A DNA stretch of 42,037 bases from a virus, in the IMG/VR virus record IMGVR_UViG_3300021135_000019, positions 1 through 42,037 of that record; one strand, written 5' to 3'. The translations under genes were made by a program, and so were the position numbers. Position 1 is the first letter of the stretch, and each line of letters opens with the position of its first letter. This document shows, piece after piece, positions 14,582 through 22,898 of the stretch. The notes below the pieces were generated by a model. That model worked only from the letters and a program-made list of their open reading frames with translations. It made no database searches and had not been told where the DNA came from.

Positions 14582-14857
14582 TTAGCGCCTAGGGATACGG
14601 TTTGGCAAACCACGGGCAGTTCTTGGGTTTACCCCGGTGAAAAGCTGCTCAACTAGGTATGACAAAGTTAGCCCCACAAAAGTGGCAGCCAATGTGTAAA
14701 CAGTTAGATACTTAAGTCGGGTATCCAGGTTTAGACAGAATAGAGTAGAAAGTACAAGGGATGCAAGTCCCCTCCACTTTCCTAGATTAAAGATTAGACC
14801 TTCTACCGCCGTTAAAATACAAGCGGTAGCAAGTCCGGCAATTAATATTGTGGTCAT
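14582..14857 (-). CDS. Small membrane protein, possible holin
   Basis: The 91-residue protein has hydrophobic segments at about residues 3-25, 30-45 and 50-70 and a basic C-terminal tail (RTARGLPNRIPRR), so it probably spans the inner membrane two or three times. It lies exactly between the tail module and the replication module. Small membrane proteins with basic tails after the tail genes are often holins, but no endolysin gene is seen in the window and no specific holin family is recognisable. Alternatives are a superinfection-exclusion or other membrane factor. Confidence 0.6.
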   Translation of the reverse strand: MTTILIAGLATACILTAVEGLIFNLGKWRGLASLVLSTLFCLNLDTRLKYLTVYTLAATFVGLTLSYLVEQLFTGVNPRTARGLPNRIPRR

Positions 14858-14866
14858 GCCATCAGT

Positions 14867-17800
14867 TTACTGGCGGAAAACACACCTGTCAACTCCGAAG
14901 CTTTGACCGATGCTTGGAGTAGTCGGTGCACAGGTTACTGTGTACACAGCGTAAGATGCATTAAGTGTTGTGGCAGATGAGAATGTGTTGCCAAGATATG
15001 CCCAACGATTAGTCTGTGTAACCGATGCGCTAACAGTTCTTGTTCCTGTTGTTGCAGGGATTAAGTTGTTGTTAGCGTCATAGAAGTTAACAGTCAATGT
15101 GTATGTTCCAACCGATGCTGCTGTAGGAAGGATCGCTACAGACGCATAGTAACCTTGACCTGGAACTACAGGCACATTAGCTGATGTGATTCCGTATGTT
15201 CCTGAAGCAGTAGAAGTAACCGCACAATATGCTGACCCGTGACTTACGTTATCACCGAACAACGCTCCACGAGAAACTTTACGGGCAAGTGTTGCAGATG
15301 TTCCCGACCATGTTCCTAAGTTAACTTCAAAGGATGCTGCTGGCAACAATGAGGTTGTTAGCTCTGGAATAGGGTCTGTTGGGTAACCAAGCTTAATAGC
15401 CCATGTACTTCCTTGAGGCATATAGGTTCCCAAAGTATTTGTAAGACGAGACTGCTTTACAAATAGGTTATTAAACCAGCTGCTCTTACCACCATAGATA
15501 GAGGGGACTTGTCCTACCCACATATTGGTCGCATTGTTTCCTGGATTAGGCATTGAAGTTACAACATAGTTAGAGTTGTTTGCATCTAAGAACCCACTAG
15601 GAGTATTTCCATACTCTGCTTGAATACCGTCAATGTTAAAGAACTGAGTTGTGGCAATTGTATAACCAGGACCCCCAGTTGGGTAGAGCTGTGGAGGAAG
15701 CGCAATAGAGATCGTAACTGTAAAGGATGTTTCACCAGGTTGCAGTTGACGCAAGTTCCAGATACGAATCCACTGATACTGATCGTGTTGGTAAACTTCC
15801 ATATTATTACTTGTAGTTAATCCATTACCGGAAGTACCAATAGTATATGTTCCTTCAGCTGCACGAACATCTGCAGATACTACAAAATCCTCACCACCAA
15901 CAGCCGGAGCTGAAAGGTATACGGTGGTGCTTATGGACGCCCCGTTAATCTGTGCTTGACCAAATGTTGTGGCTGTACCTGTAGCAGTACTTGCAATAGT
16001 AAATGAGTAGACAGATCCAGAGGTAACTGTAGCAACAGAAGTAATTGTTGCTCCGGTCCAACCAGTAGGAGTAGTTGTATTAAAGGTAGGAGTAGATCCA
16101 ACCATGTTGCCCCAAATAGCAACTGACTGACCTACAGCAAATACTTGCAAGGTTCCAGAATAACGGTAGGTTACAGCTGATCCAGTAGAGCTAATTGCCG
16201 TAATAGTTACGGCAGGATATGAGACCTTACCCATATATGTTCCATAGGCTGGGCCATATGTTGTAGGAACAATTCCTGTTGGAGGGTTTTGATAAGTTCC
16301 ATCAGGATTAGTAAGACGAATAGCTGCTGGTTCTGGACCAGCATCTTGAGTAATAGTTGTTCCTGTAGCCGGTGTCCAAGTAGAAGTTCCCGACTCAAAT
16401 GATGGGTTTTGAATATAATTAACTAGGTCTTTATATTCCCAAGTCGTATCTTGGCTGCTAATAAAATAGTTATTAATTGGATCAGCAGGAGCAGGAGCAC
16501 CAGAACCAGAGAAGTATGTATTGAGAAATGGAGAGCTTTCAAACATCAAACCATCCATCCAAACAGTAGTTCCATTTCCTGTAAGGTCTGGAAATACAAT
16601 AGAAACTTTAGCTAGAGGTTGCCCAGAATCTTTTTGTTGGTCTGGAGCAATAGCTGAAACAGATAGACGAGAAAGAGTAGGAACATACTGGATTGGGTAG
16701 CCATTATATGTTCCAGGACCAGTACCTTGAGAGTACTGTGGTACGGCGGTATCCACAATAGGATTGCCGCTTGTATCTAGTCGGTCAGTAGCTACAAGAG
16801 TTGTAGTAGCAGACTGAACGCTATAGATTGTTGGATCGTAATACTGTCCGTTTGAATCTGAAAGGATCTTTGTCTGAAGGGCATCTGTCTCACGATTTGA
16901 ATACTCAATCTGAAGATAAGCACGGCCAGCATTAGGATACTCAGAGCTTACATATGCACTAAAGGTATAGTTTTGTCCAGGTGTTACTGCAAACCATGTA
17001 GAAGATACCCATACCCCAGTACCAGACTGAACAGTCAATTCACCCAAAGAATTTCCGTCCCAAAGACCGGAGTTGTATACAGTAGGGTCTTGGGCAAAAG
17101 ATGCATTAGGAGAGGCAATCCATCCACCTACACCATTTTCAAAGCTTGGGTTAGGAAGAAGATTTTCACGCTGTCCCTTTAGATAAAGGCGAATACGACG
17201 TGCGTCTTCAAATTCAAGACTGTTTTGATACTCAGCAAGCTGACACATATCAATAGCGTAGCCGCATGTCTGTCCTGTATATGAACCTATATAAGAACCA
17301 CTTATAGCAATTCCTGCATAGGCAGCATTAGATGGGGATAGTCTTCCATTTCTTCCTGAATCAGATTGACTAGTTGTTTCTAACCAAGAAGTACTATTTG
17401 CATAAACATATGTGGTTCCGCTTGTAGTACCGTATGAAATAAATTTACCGTTTTGATCATACCAAATAATATTTATTGATACTGCTGATGGAGAAACAAA
17501 CCCATTTAAACCCCGTACCCAAGCAGAAAAAAGATATCTAGTATTAGGTTTAATAGGTATTCCATATTTAATTACATCTGTAGGATCAGAATATCCTGTA
17601 GGAGAGCTTAAAGCTTTAGGTAAAAATATTGTGTCAGCGCCACCAGTAAACACGTGATAACCAAACCCTAATGAACGAGGTTTAAATAATGGGTCTGTAA
17701 TCCAAGGAGTTGGTGGTGTAATACTAAAACCAAATTCAGTTACAGCATTAGCATAAAGATGCTGAGTTATGCTAGATGCCCCACCATTTTGTGAAGTCCA

Positions 17801-18613
17801 ACGACCAATACCTTCTTCAAATGAAGAGTCGTTATAATCAAGCATAAGGTTAGTTCCAATAACAACTTTGCTTGTGAGGTGAGTTAGGGCACCCGTATAG
17901 ATTGTAAGGCCTGATGGAGTACCTTTATACTTTTGAACTAAAAATCCTGCGGCTGAAAGGGAGCGATGGTATGTGTCGCCTAGAGCAGGCTCATAGTCAA
18001 AGCTATAGTCTCCCATCCTAGCCTTTGTAATTTGGTTAGGGGTTAAGGAGTGATTAAATACGTTTCCAAGAAGCTGCGTCTCGCTTCTAAACAAGTCGTA
18101 CTGAAATGATAATGCTGACAACATATTAACAAAGTCATTGGTGTCTACTTCACCAGTAGCATCGCCTACACCATTTTGTGGATTAGTCCATGCCCTAGGA
18201 ATCCAACGACTTACTGTAGTAAGGGTATCTTTATCTCCAACAATCATTGCATAGTCAGAGCCACAAAAGATCCAGTTACTTCCATTATAAAGCCAGATAG
18301 AGTAGGCAGCTTCTACATCAGAAGTACCTAGATTAATATCCGTATAGGCGGTAGTAAATCCAACGCTATATTTTTGCCCAGCTAGAATAATACCGTCGTA
18401 AGGATTATCTACAACACCCTTGTAGCTTTTTACAAGCATCCAAGCAATAGGCAATGGGTCCGTAGGGGTAGGGGTAATCTGTCCCCAAGTTAACTGAACA
18501 GTTCCGTAAGCAGAAGACTGAGCCTTTAATTGGGCATTGTAATAGACAGCGTTAGGTGAAGCCTCACCATATTTAAATCCATTGTCATATAAACTTTGGC
18601 CATATGTTGCCAT
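14867..18613 (-). CDS. gpI-like baseplate protein with four carbohydrate-binding-type modules
   Basis: This 1248-residue protein has a P2 gpI-like tail domain at about residues 130-240 ('YDLFRSETQLLGN', 'YEPALGDTYHRSL', 'KGTPSGL'), which follows the baseplate J-like gene as in many contractile phages. Beta-sandwich modules of the carbohydrate-binding type begin near residues 255, 484, 732 and 1089; the last three carry an 'NPSFE' or 'AASFE' signature followed by G-x-W. The third is interrupted at about 800-895 by an extra beta-rich insert also found in the sheath and the J-like protein. It would sit at the baseplate rim, attach fibres or bind cell-surface glycans. Many Ser/Thr/Gly residues and few charges fit an exposed phage surface protein. 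Confidence 0.75.
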   Translation of the reverse strand: MATYGQSLYDNGFKYGEASPNAVYYNAQLKAQSSAYGTVQLTWGQITPTPTDPLPIAWMLVKSYKGVVDNPYDGIILAGQKYSVGFTTAYTDINLGTSDVEAAYSIWLYNGSNWIFCGSDYAMIVGDKDTLTTVSRWIPRAWTNPQNGVGDATGEVDTNDFVNMLSALSFQYDLFRSETQLLGNVFNHSLTPNQITKARMGDYSFDYEPALGDTYHRSLSAAGFLVQKYKGTPSGLTIYTGALTHLTSKVVIGTNLMLDYNDSSFEEGIGRWTSQNGGASSITQHLYANAVTEFGFSITPPTPWITDPLFKPRSLGFGYHVFTGGADTIFLPKALSSPTGYSDPTDVIKYGIPIKPNTRYLFSAWVRGLNGFVSPSAVSINIIWYDQNGKFISYGTTSGTTYVYANSTSWLETTSQSDSGRNGRLSPSNAAYAGIAISGSYIGSYTGQTCGYAIDMCQLAEYQNSLEFEDARRIRLYLKGQRENLLPNPSFENGVGGWIASPNASFAQDPTVYNSGLWDGNSLGELTVQSGTGVWVSSTWFAVTPGQNYTFSAYVSSEYPNAGRAYLQIEYSNRETDALQTKILSDSNGQYYDPTIYSVQSATTTLVATDRLDTSGNPIVDTAVPQYSQGTGPGTYNGYPIQYVPTLSRLSVSAIAPDQQKDSGQPLAKVSIVFPDLTGNGTTVWMDGLMFESSPFLNTYFSGSGAPAPADPINNYFISSQDTTWEYKDLVNYIQNPSFESGTSTWTPATGTTITQDAGPEPAAIRLTNPDGTYQNPPTGIVPTTYGPAYGTYMGKVSYPAVTITAISSTGSAVTYRYSGTLQVFAVGQSVAIWGNMVGSTPTFNTTTPTGWTGATITSVATVTSGSVYSFTIASTATGTATTFGQAQINGASISTTVYLSAPAVGGEDFVVSADVRAAEGTYTIGTSGNGLTTSNNMEVYQHDQYQWIRIWNLRQLQPGETSFTVTISIALPPQLYPTGGPGYTIATTQFFNIDGIQAEYGNTPSGFLDANNSNYVVTSMPNPGNNATNMWVGQVPSIYGGKSSWFNNLFVKQSRLTNTLGTYMPQGSTWAIKLGYPTDPIPELTTSLLPAASFEVNLGTWSGTSATLARKVSRGALFGDNVSHGSAYCAVTSTASGTYGITSANVPVVPGQGYYASVAILPTAASVGTYTLTVNFYDANNNLIPATTGTRTVSASVTQTNRWAYLGNTFSSATTLNASYAVYTVTCAPTTPSIGQSFGVDRCVFRQ

Positions 18614-18623
18614 TTATTATCCC

Positions 18624-20378
18624 TTACATTCCGCCTGATACTGTTACGTTTAGGTTAGCCGCTGTTAAGTATGCAATTTGATTTGCACTTAGTAAGATAG
18701 TTGCAGCACTTGCTGCACCTGTAGTGTTAAGCACGGTTACGTTAGCTGAGATAACTCCGTTAATTCCCTGCAGTGCTGAGGTTACTGCAGACAAAGCAAT
18801 AGTCTCACCAAAAGTATTGTTGTCATAGCTAAACATGCCGCCCGTACCTAGCATAGCCTCATAGGCTGCTAGCTTTACATCTGAATTCTTATAGGCAGAT
18901 GATACGTTTAGGGTTGCTGAGATATACACAGGGACATACTGTGGAGGCAAGATAGTAGTTGTTGATCCTACTAAAGTATTGTTAGCTAAAGCATTTGCAA
19001 CATTTGTCTGTAGCGTTGTCCAAGCAGGGGTAACTGTTTGGTCAATGGCGTATCCTCCAGCAATAAGAGATGCTGTAGTGGTGTTAGCAATGGTAAAGCT
19101 AAATGGTGCTGTAGTAGTTACCCCAGTAATTACTGAGCCTGTGGTGTTATATCCAGAAGGATTCATGCCCGTAATAACTACAGTATCTCCAGTTGAGAAC
19201 TGATGTGCGTACAAGGTGTAGTAAGTTACCGCAGAACCAGTAGTAGCAACTGAGACAATAGTGGCTTGTGGGAATCCAGGGGCAGCGCTATTATCATTCA
19301 TAGGTTGAATGTAAAGACGAACAGAAGAATAGACGCTTGCCATAGCGCTAGCTTTTCCTACACCAGGGACAGTCAATGCAAGGTTTGCATAGTCAGCCAG
19401 TGTAACGGCTCTTCCTTGAGCCGCTAGTGCTGCTTTAATCTTTTTCTTAATCTGAGTAGAATCATCACCATCAGTTCCGCCAGTTGCTGGACCAGAATTG
19501 ATTACTGTGAAGTATGTTGTAACTTGTGGGTCCAAGTTTCCAGGTACAAAGGTTAATGCATTGATTGCGCCGGAGTTAATATTTCCTGCAGCTCCTACGC
19601 TTGACTTGTAGAGGCAGCTTACAATCTGTCCGGCAGGAGGAATATAACCATTAACGTTATCTCCAAAGACAATGTCTACAGACCCATCTGCATTTCTTGC
19701 TGTAGTAAATACTGTGTCTGTTGGGCCCCACTCAAGAAGGTTATCTACATATGTCCACGTGGTAAACGCAACACCTTGTCCAACGTATACGTTAATAGAG
19801 GAGTCAACTACTCCCAGATCAATAATAGAAAACAGTTGGTTCTCTAAACCAGACGAGGTTCCTAGATTTGCAGGCAGAGGCTTGTTGTATGTTGGATCAA
19901 TAAGGTCAGGACGATCTGTATTAACCGTCTTTCCTTCTTGAGCTGGAAGAGTAATACTGGCTCCGCCAGAAACTGCAGTTGCTCCAGTAGTTACTTCAAA
20001 GTAAACCTGTGAGTATGGCCCAAATGATAGGGGAGCCATAACCTGCGTGCCTACGGGAATATCTATGGCATTAGAGGTGTTGTTAGTAAAGGTTACGTTA
20101 ACTACTGCAGGCGTTGGTCCAGAGACGTGGTAGTCATATAGGCCAGCTAGGCTAAGAAGGGTAGAGGACTGGACTGCGGTATCAATGCTTGCCTCATTAG
20201 CAATGCGGTCTAGATAGTGAGACATGACATCGCCCATATACGCAAAAGCTTCAATAAGCACGTTGCCTAGGTCTGAATAATCTGTAGGATCCCAAGAGGT
20301 GTTAGTCCTCTGACCAATCAAAGTAATTAGGTCATTCTTTAGAGAAGCAAAGTCCCTAGAGGTATAGTCAATTTGCAT
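18624..20378 (-). CDS. Baseplate J-like wedge protein
   Basis: The 584-residue protein begins 'MQIDYTSRDFASLKNDL' and contains the J-type signatures 'LGNVLIEAFAYMGDVMSHYLDRIANEA' in outline (37-63), 'FGDNVNGYIPPAG' (238-250) and a 'LADYANLALTVPGVGKA' region (327-343). J-like proteins (P2 gpJ, T4 gp6 class) build the baseplate wedges that trigger sheath contraction. Residues about 372-445 are an extra module with 'TGSAVTY' and 'FSTGDTVVITG', inserted in a variable loop. It lies between the gp25-like gene and the gpI-like gene, the standard order. The ATG at 20378 lies just downstream of the gp25-like stop. Confidence 0.92.
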   Translation of the reverse strand: MQIDYTSRDFASLKNDLITLIGQRTNTSWDPTDYSDLGNVLIEAFAYMGDVMSHYLDRIANEASIDTAVQSSTLLSLAGLYDYHVSGPTPAVVNVTFTNNTSNAIDIPVGTQVMAPLSFGPYSQVYFEVTTGATAVSGGASITLPAQEGKTVNTDRPDLIDPTYNKPLPANLGTSSGLENQLFSIIDLGVVDSSINVYVGQGVAFTTWTYVDNLLEWGPTDTVFTTARNADGSVDIVFGDNVNGYIPPAGQIVSCLYKSSVGAAGNINSGAINALTFVPGNLDPQVTTYFTVINSGPATGGTDGDDSTQIKKKIKAALAAQGRAVTLADYANLALTVPGVGKASAMASVYSSVRLYIQPMNDNSAAPGFPQATIVSVATTGSAVTYYTLYAHQFSTGDTVVITGMNPSGYNTTGSVITGVTTTAPFSFTIANTTTASLIAGGYAIDQTVTPAWTTLQTNVANALANNTLVGSTTTILPPQYVPVYISATLNVSSAYKNSDVKLAAYEAMLGTGGMFSYDNNTFGETIALSAVTSALQGINGVISANVTVLNTTGAASAATILLSANQIAYLTAANLNVTVSGGM

Positions 20379-20380
20379 CG

Positions 20381-20770
20381 TTATCCCGCAATCGTTCCGT
20401 TGTAGTTAAGTAGATTACTGTTAACAGTAACATTGGTAGTGGTATCGTCTGGCAAAGTAAGTTCTAAAGTTACGTATTCAATACCTTGTCCAGAACCTAT
20501 GCCAAACAGAACATTGTTAACCTTGACCTCTGGAATCCAGGTAGCGATTGCTGACCGGATAGCTGCAGAGATTGCTGGCTGTGCCTGATTGTCATTTTCA
20601 AAGAGTGATGTACTCCAGTCTACGCCATAGGTAGGAAGCATAGGGCGCTGTCCAACACTAGTTGATAGAAGGGTCAAAACTCTATCCAAGTATATCTTAG
20701 GCGCATTACTTGTAGACCCTACAACCCCAGAGGTGTCTAGGGTATATGGGTAGTTAATACTAACACTCAT
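20381..20770 (-). CDS. gp25/W-like baseplate wedge protein
   Basis: The 129-residue protein shows 'LDRVLTLLSTSVGQRPMLPTYGVDWSTSLFE' in outline and 'AAIRSAIATWIPEVKV', the pattern of the GPW/gp25 family, a small lysozyme-like-fold wedge component of contractile tails. I start it at ATG 20770, which overlaps the upstream stop as ATGA and has GGAG seven bases before it. An earlier ATG at 20788 would add six residues with no ribosome-binding sequence. Together with the J-like and gpI-like proteins it forms the wedge. Confidence 0.87.
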   Translation of the reverse strand: MSVSINYPYTLDTSGVVGSTSNAPKIYLDRVLTLLSTSVGQRPMLPTYGVDWSTSLFENDNQAQPAISAAIRSAIATWIPEVKVNNVLFGIGSGQGIEYVTLELTLPDDTTTNVTVNSNLLNYNGTIAG

Positions 20771-21162
20771 GGTTGTACTCCGATCCATACAGGGTATTCA
20801 GGATCCCCAGCTTGAAACATTACCCAAACGTTTTGTCCAACTTTAGGTAGTACTGGAAGAACCGGCGTGCTCTTAGGAACAATAGTTAGGGCAGGAATAG
20901 ATACTGAACCGCCTTGTGGATCTGCTGCAGTAGTGGCTGTAGTTGTTAGGGAAGCAGCTACTTGCGAAGCTAGATGTGTCATTGGTATACAGGCCGGAAT
21001 CCAGTTTGTAATCTGTGTGCCATGAATCTGTGGGATCTGGACCTGAATCCTATATTTATTAATAGGGTCTGAAATGCTAGTTACAACAGCTGAGTATATT
21101 CCGTAGAATCGGTGGCGGCCCTGAGCATCAAGACCGTACTCTGTATCTTTTGGCAAAGTCAT
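20767..21162 (-). CDS. OB-fold baseplate spike/hub protein (gpV/gp5-like)
   Basis: The 131-residue protein contains 'YGIYSAVVTSISDPINKYRIQVQIP' in outline, then 'WIPACIPM' and 'LPKVGQNVWVMFQAGDPEYPVWIG'. This is the OB-fold of the gpV/T4 gp5 N-terminal type that connects the hub to the membrane-piercing spike. There is no beta-helix spike after it, so the needle itself may be another protein. A low-complexity Thr/Ala loop lies in the middle (about 70-85). Both ends overlap neighbours by four bases. It is encoded immediately after the two-part hub gene. Confidence 0.78.
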   Translation of the reverse strand: MTLPKDTEYGLDAQGRHRFYGIYSAVVTSISDPINKYRIQVQIPQIHGTQITNWIPACIPMTHLASQVAASLTTTATTAADPQGGSVSIPALTIVPKSTPVLPVLPKVGQNVWVMFQAGDPEYPVWIGVQP

Positions 21163-21767
21163 CGCAGAACCTTTCCATTGCTCTTAGAGACCCATTGTAC
21201 AGTTCTTTTCACGTTCTTTAGATTAGGTGCCTTACCTTTGCTAGTTCCTGAGACAGCAGGCACGGCAACCGGAGAAGTTGAGACTATAGCAGTAGGCTCA
21301 CTAGCACTGCTTACTGGATCTAAGCTATTAGCATTGGGAGACAAAGAGTACTGAGAAAGCTGAGCACCGGAAGAGGTTAAGGACTGTCCAGCTAGGTCGC
21401 TTTGAATATCCCGAACCTGAGAATTCTTTGCTGCATTCGGGTTAGTATCTCCTATAACATCTGTGCCTACTTCAACCTTCATGGTGTACTTGGCTGGGGC
21501 ACCACCAAAAATATGTCGAACAGATAGAACAGTCCAATAACCTGACATACCATTTGGTAGACCATCTAAATAGATAGGGTCATATGGGCGAAGGTCTGCG
21601 TTACCTACAAGGATTACTTCCGCCCTATGCTGGTAACGATGAGCCTCAGAATAATTCTCAGCAATTAACTTAGACTCAGTAAGGCTAGTAGATACCTCAT
21701 AAACATGGTGCTTTTGATAGCTAGCTTTTGGGGTTGAATTAGGAGTGTTGTTTGAAAAGTTGCTCAT
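21159..21767 (-). CDS. Baseplate hub protein, C-terminal part of a split gpD-like protein
   Basis: The 202-residue protein has a hub-type region at about residues 40-105 ('AEVILVGNADLRPYDPIYLDGL', 'GYWTVLSVRHIF', 'YTMKVEVGTD'), the kind of ending seen in gpD/T4 gp27-like hub proteins. A Ser/Pro-rich tail of unknown role follows, ending basic. The preceding gene encodes the N-terminal hub half, and the two overlap by four bases (ATGA), so the hub seems to be made as two coupled polypeptides. I see no sign that this results from a frameshift in the assembly. Confidence 0.65.
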   Translation of the reverse strand: MSNFSNNTPNSTPKASYQKHHVYEVSTSLTESKLIAENYSEAHRYQHRAEVILVGNADLRPYDPIYLDGLPNGMSGYWTVLSVRHIFGGAPAKYTMKVEVGTDVIGDTNPNAAKNSQVRDIQSDLAGQSLTSSGAQLSQYSLSPNANSLDPVSSASEPTAIVSTSPVAVPAVSGTSKGKAPNLKNVKRTVQWVSKSNGKVLR

Positions 21768-22627
21768 TTTTTAAAGTAACTTTCATTAGGAATAACAATG
21801 CCTGGGTTAGTAGGAAGAGGTCCTTTATGAGGATGCTTAGACTTAATAAGCTTACCACTTTGCTTATCTGTTCCCGCAATAACTCTATCAACACGTATTC
21901 CCATCTCAGGGGATTGATCAGAAATTATAGGCTGGAATGCTAGGACTGTTCCAGTCATACGAAGTTCTCTTGGGGTTACACCAGTAGTCTCACTATCAAC
22001 ATATTTAAAGTAAGGTGCGCTGTTCTTTTTATTCTGAAAGATTTTATCTTTAGATACAAAAAAGATTGTGGTATTTTCAACTAAGAAAGCAAACCCACTG
22101 ACCTTAGCTAAACGAATAAACCATTGCCAGTAGCTCTCACCGGTATGGGCAATGCTGTCTTTTACACGGCCATGCTTTTGAGTAATTACCTCAAAGCCTT
22201 TTGACTTTCCTGCTGCAGTAACTGCCTGGTCAAAGGTCATGTTCTTATAGATCTTTTGATCAGTGTCTTTAAGAATAGCCGATGCCCCAACGCACACAAT
22301 GTCTGTATTACCACCCTGGTGTGTATTATCCTGGCTTACGTGATTTACATACCCATGCCAAGTAGATGTTAACTTACCTGAACTAAAAGAAAAAATAACA
22401 GGGTCGTTAGAAACAATCGCCCCTCTTTTAAGCAAAGGCTTACCCTTAAAGTGCAGGACAAGACGATCATGTTGTTCAATATCTTGATGTAATTCTGCAC
22501 CAATAAGTAAAAGATCCATATCAGGTGCTTTAGGAAAGTTAACAAAGAATGAACTATCGGCAGCATTAGAATGCCAAACAAAGTTTTGCTGTGCAGAAGT
22601 GTCTTGAGTAAAATTATTAGTTGCCAT
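21764..22627 (-). CDS. Baseplate hub protein, N-terminal part (gpD/gp27-like)
   Basis: The 287-residue protein has an alternating beta-rich layout with 'DRLVLHFKGKPLLKRG' near 60, 'WHGYVNHVSQD' near 93, 'MTFDQAVTAAGKSKGFEV' near 129 and 'SYWQWFIRLAKVSGFAFLVENTTIFFV' in outline near 165. The sequence 'SYWQWFIRLAKVSGF' is characteristic of gpD-like hub proteins (late control D family), which form the trimeric hub under the tube. It lacks the usual C-terminal part, which is encoded by the next gene. The start overlaps the LysM-like gene by 11 bases. Confidence 0.7.
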   Translation of the reverse strand: MATNNFTQDTSAQQNFVWHSNAADSSFFVNFPKAPDMDLLLIGAELHQDIEQHDRLVLHFKGKPLLKRGAIVSNDPVIFSFSSGKLTSTWHGYVNHVSQDNTHQGGNTDIVCVGASAILKDTDQKIYKNMTFDQAVTAAGKSKGFEVITQKHGRVKDSIAHTGESYWQWFIRLAKVSGFAFLVENTTIFFVSKDKIFQNKKNSAPYFKYVDSETTGVTPRELRMTGTVLAFQPIISDQSPEMGIRVDRVIAGTDKQSGKLIKSKHPHKGPLPTNPGIVIPNESYFKK

Positions 22628-22898
22628 ATGGAACCCTTATAACTGTTCCCGGCAATATAGAGAATGGATCAGAGATCTCCGGATTGATGTCCATAATCTC
22701 CCACCAGTATTTAGATCCACCACAATAGACAGCCGCTAAGTTTGCAAGACTATCCCCATCTTTCCAGGAGTATGTAAGATAGTTAACTGCTTTAGAACTT
22801 GGAAAAGCCCTGTATACAGAGATCTCATAAACCCCTGTGTACTTATTAGGGGTTTGTCCAAGAGGACCATCATAGTATCTAGATACACGCTCAATCAT
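22617..22898 (-). CDS. LysM-like baseplate/tail protein (gp53/gpX type)
   Basis: The 93-residue protein ends in a LysM-like module: 'WKDGDSLANLAAVYCGGSKYWWEIMDINPEI' in outline, then 'ILPGTVIRVP'. Contractile phages and related injection systems encode such small LysM proteins (T4 gp53, P2 gpX class) in the baseplate, where they link hub, wedges and tube. In baseplates the fold acts as a clamp rather than a peptidoglycan binder. The ATG at 22898 overlaps the upstream stop by four bases (ATGA). Confidence 0.77.
   Translation of the reverse strand: MIERVSRYYDGPLGQTPNKYTGVYEISVYRAFPSSKAVNYLTYSWKDGDSLANLAAVYCGGSKYWWEIMDINPEISDPFSILPGTVIRVPYGN

Noticed and set aside
15929-16216. Repetitive look of the gpI-like gene DNA as a tandem DNA repeat
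   Set aside because: The similarity is at the level of Ser/Thr/Gly-rich protein composition, with no exact DNA repeat of useful length.
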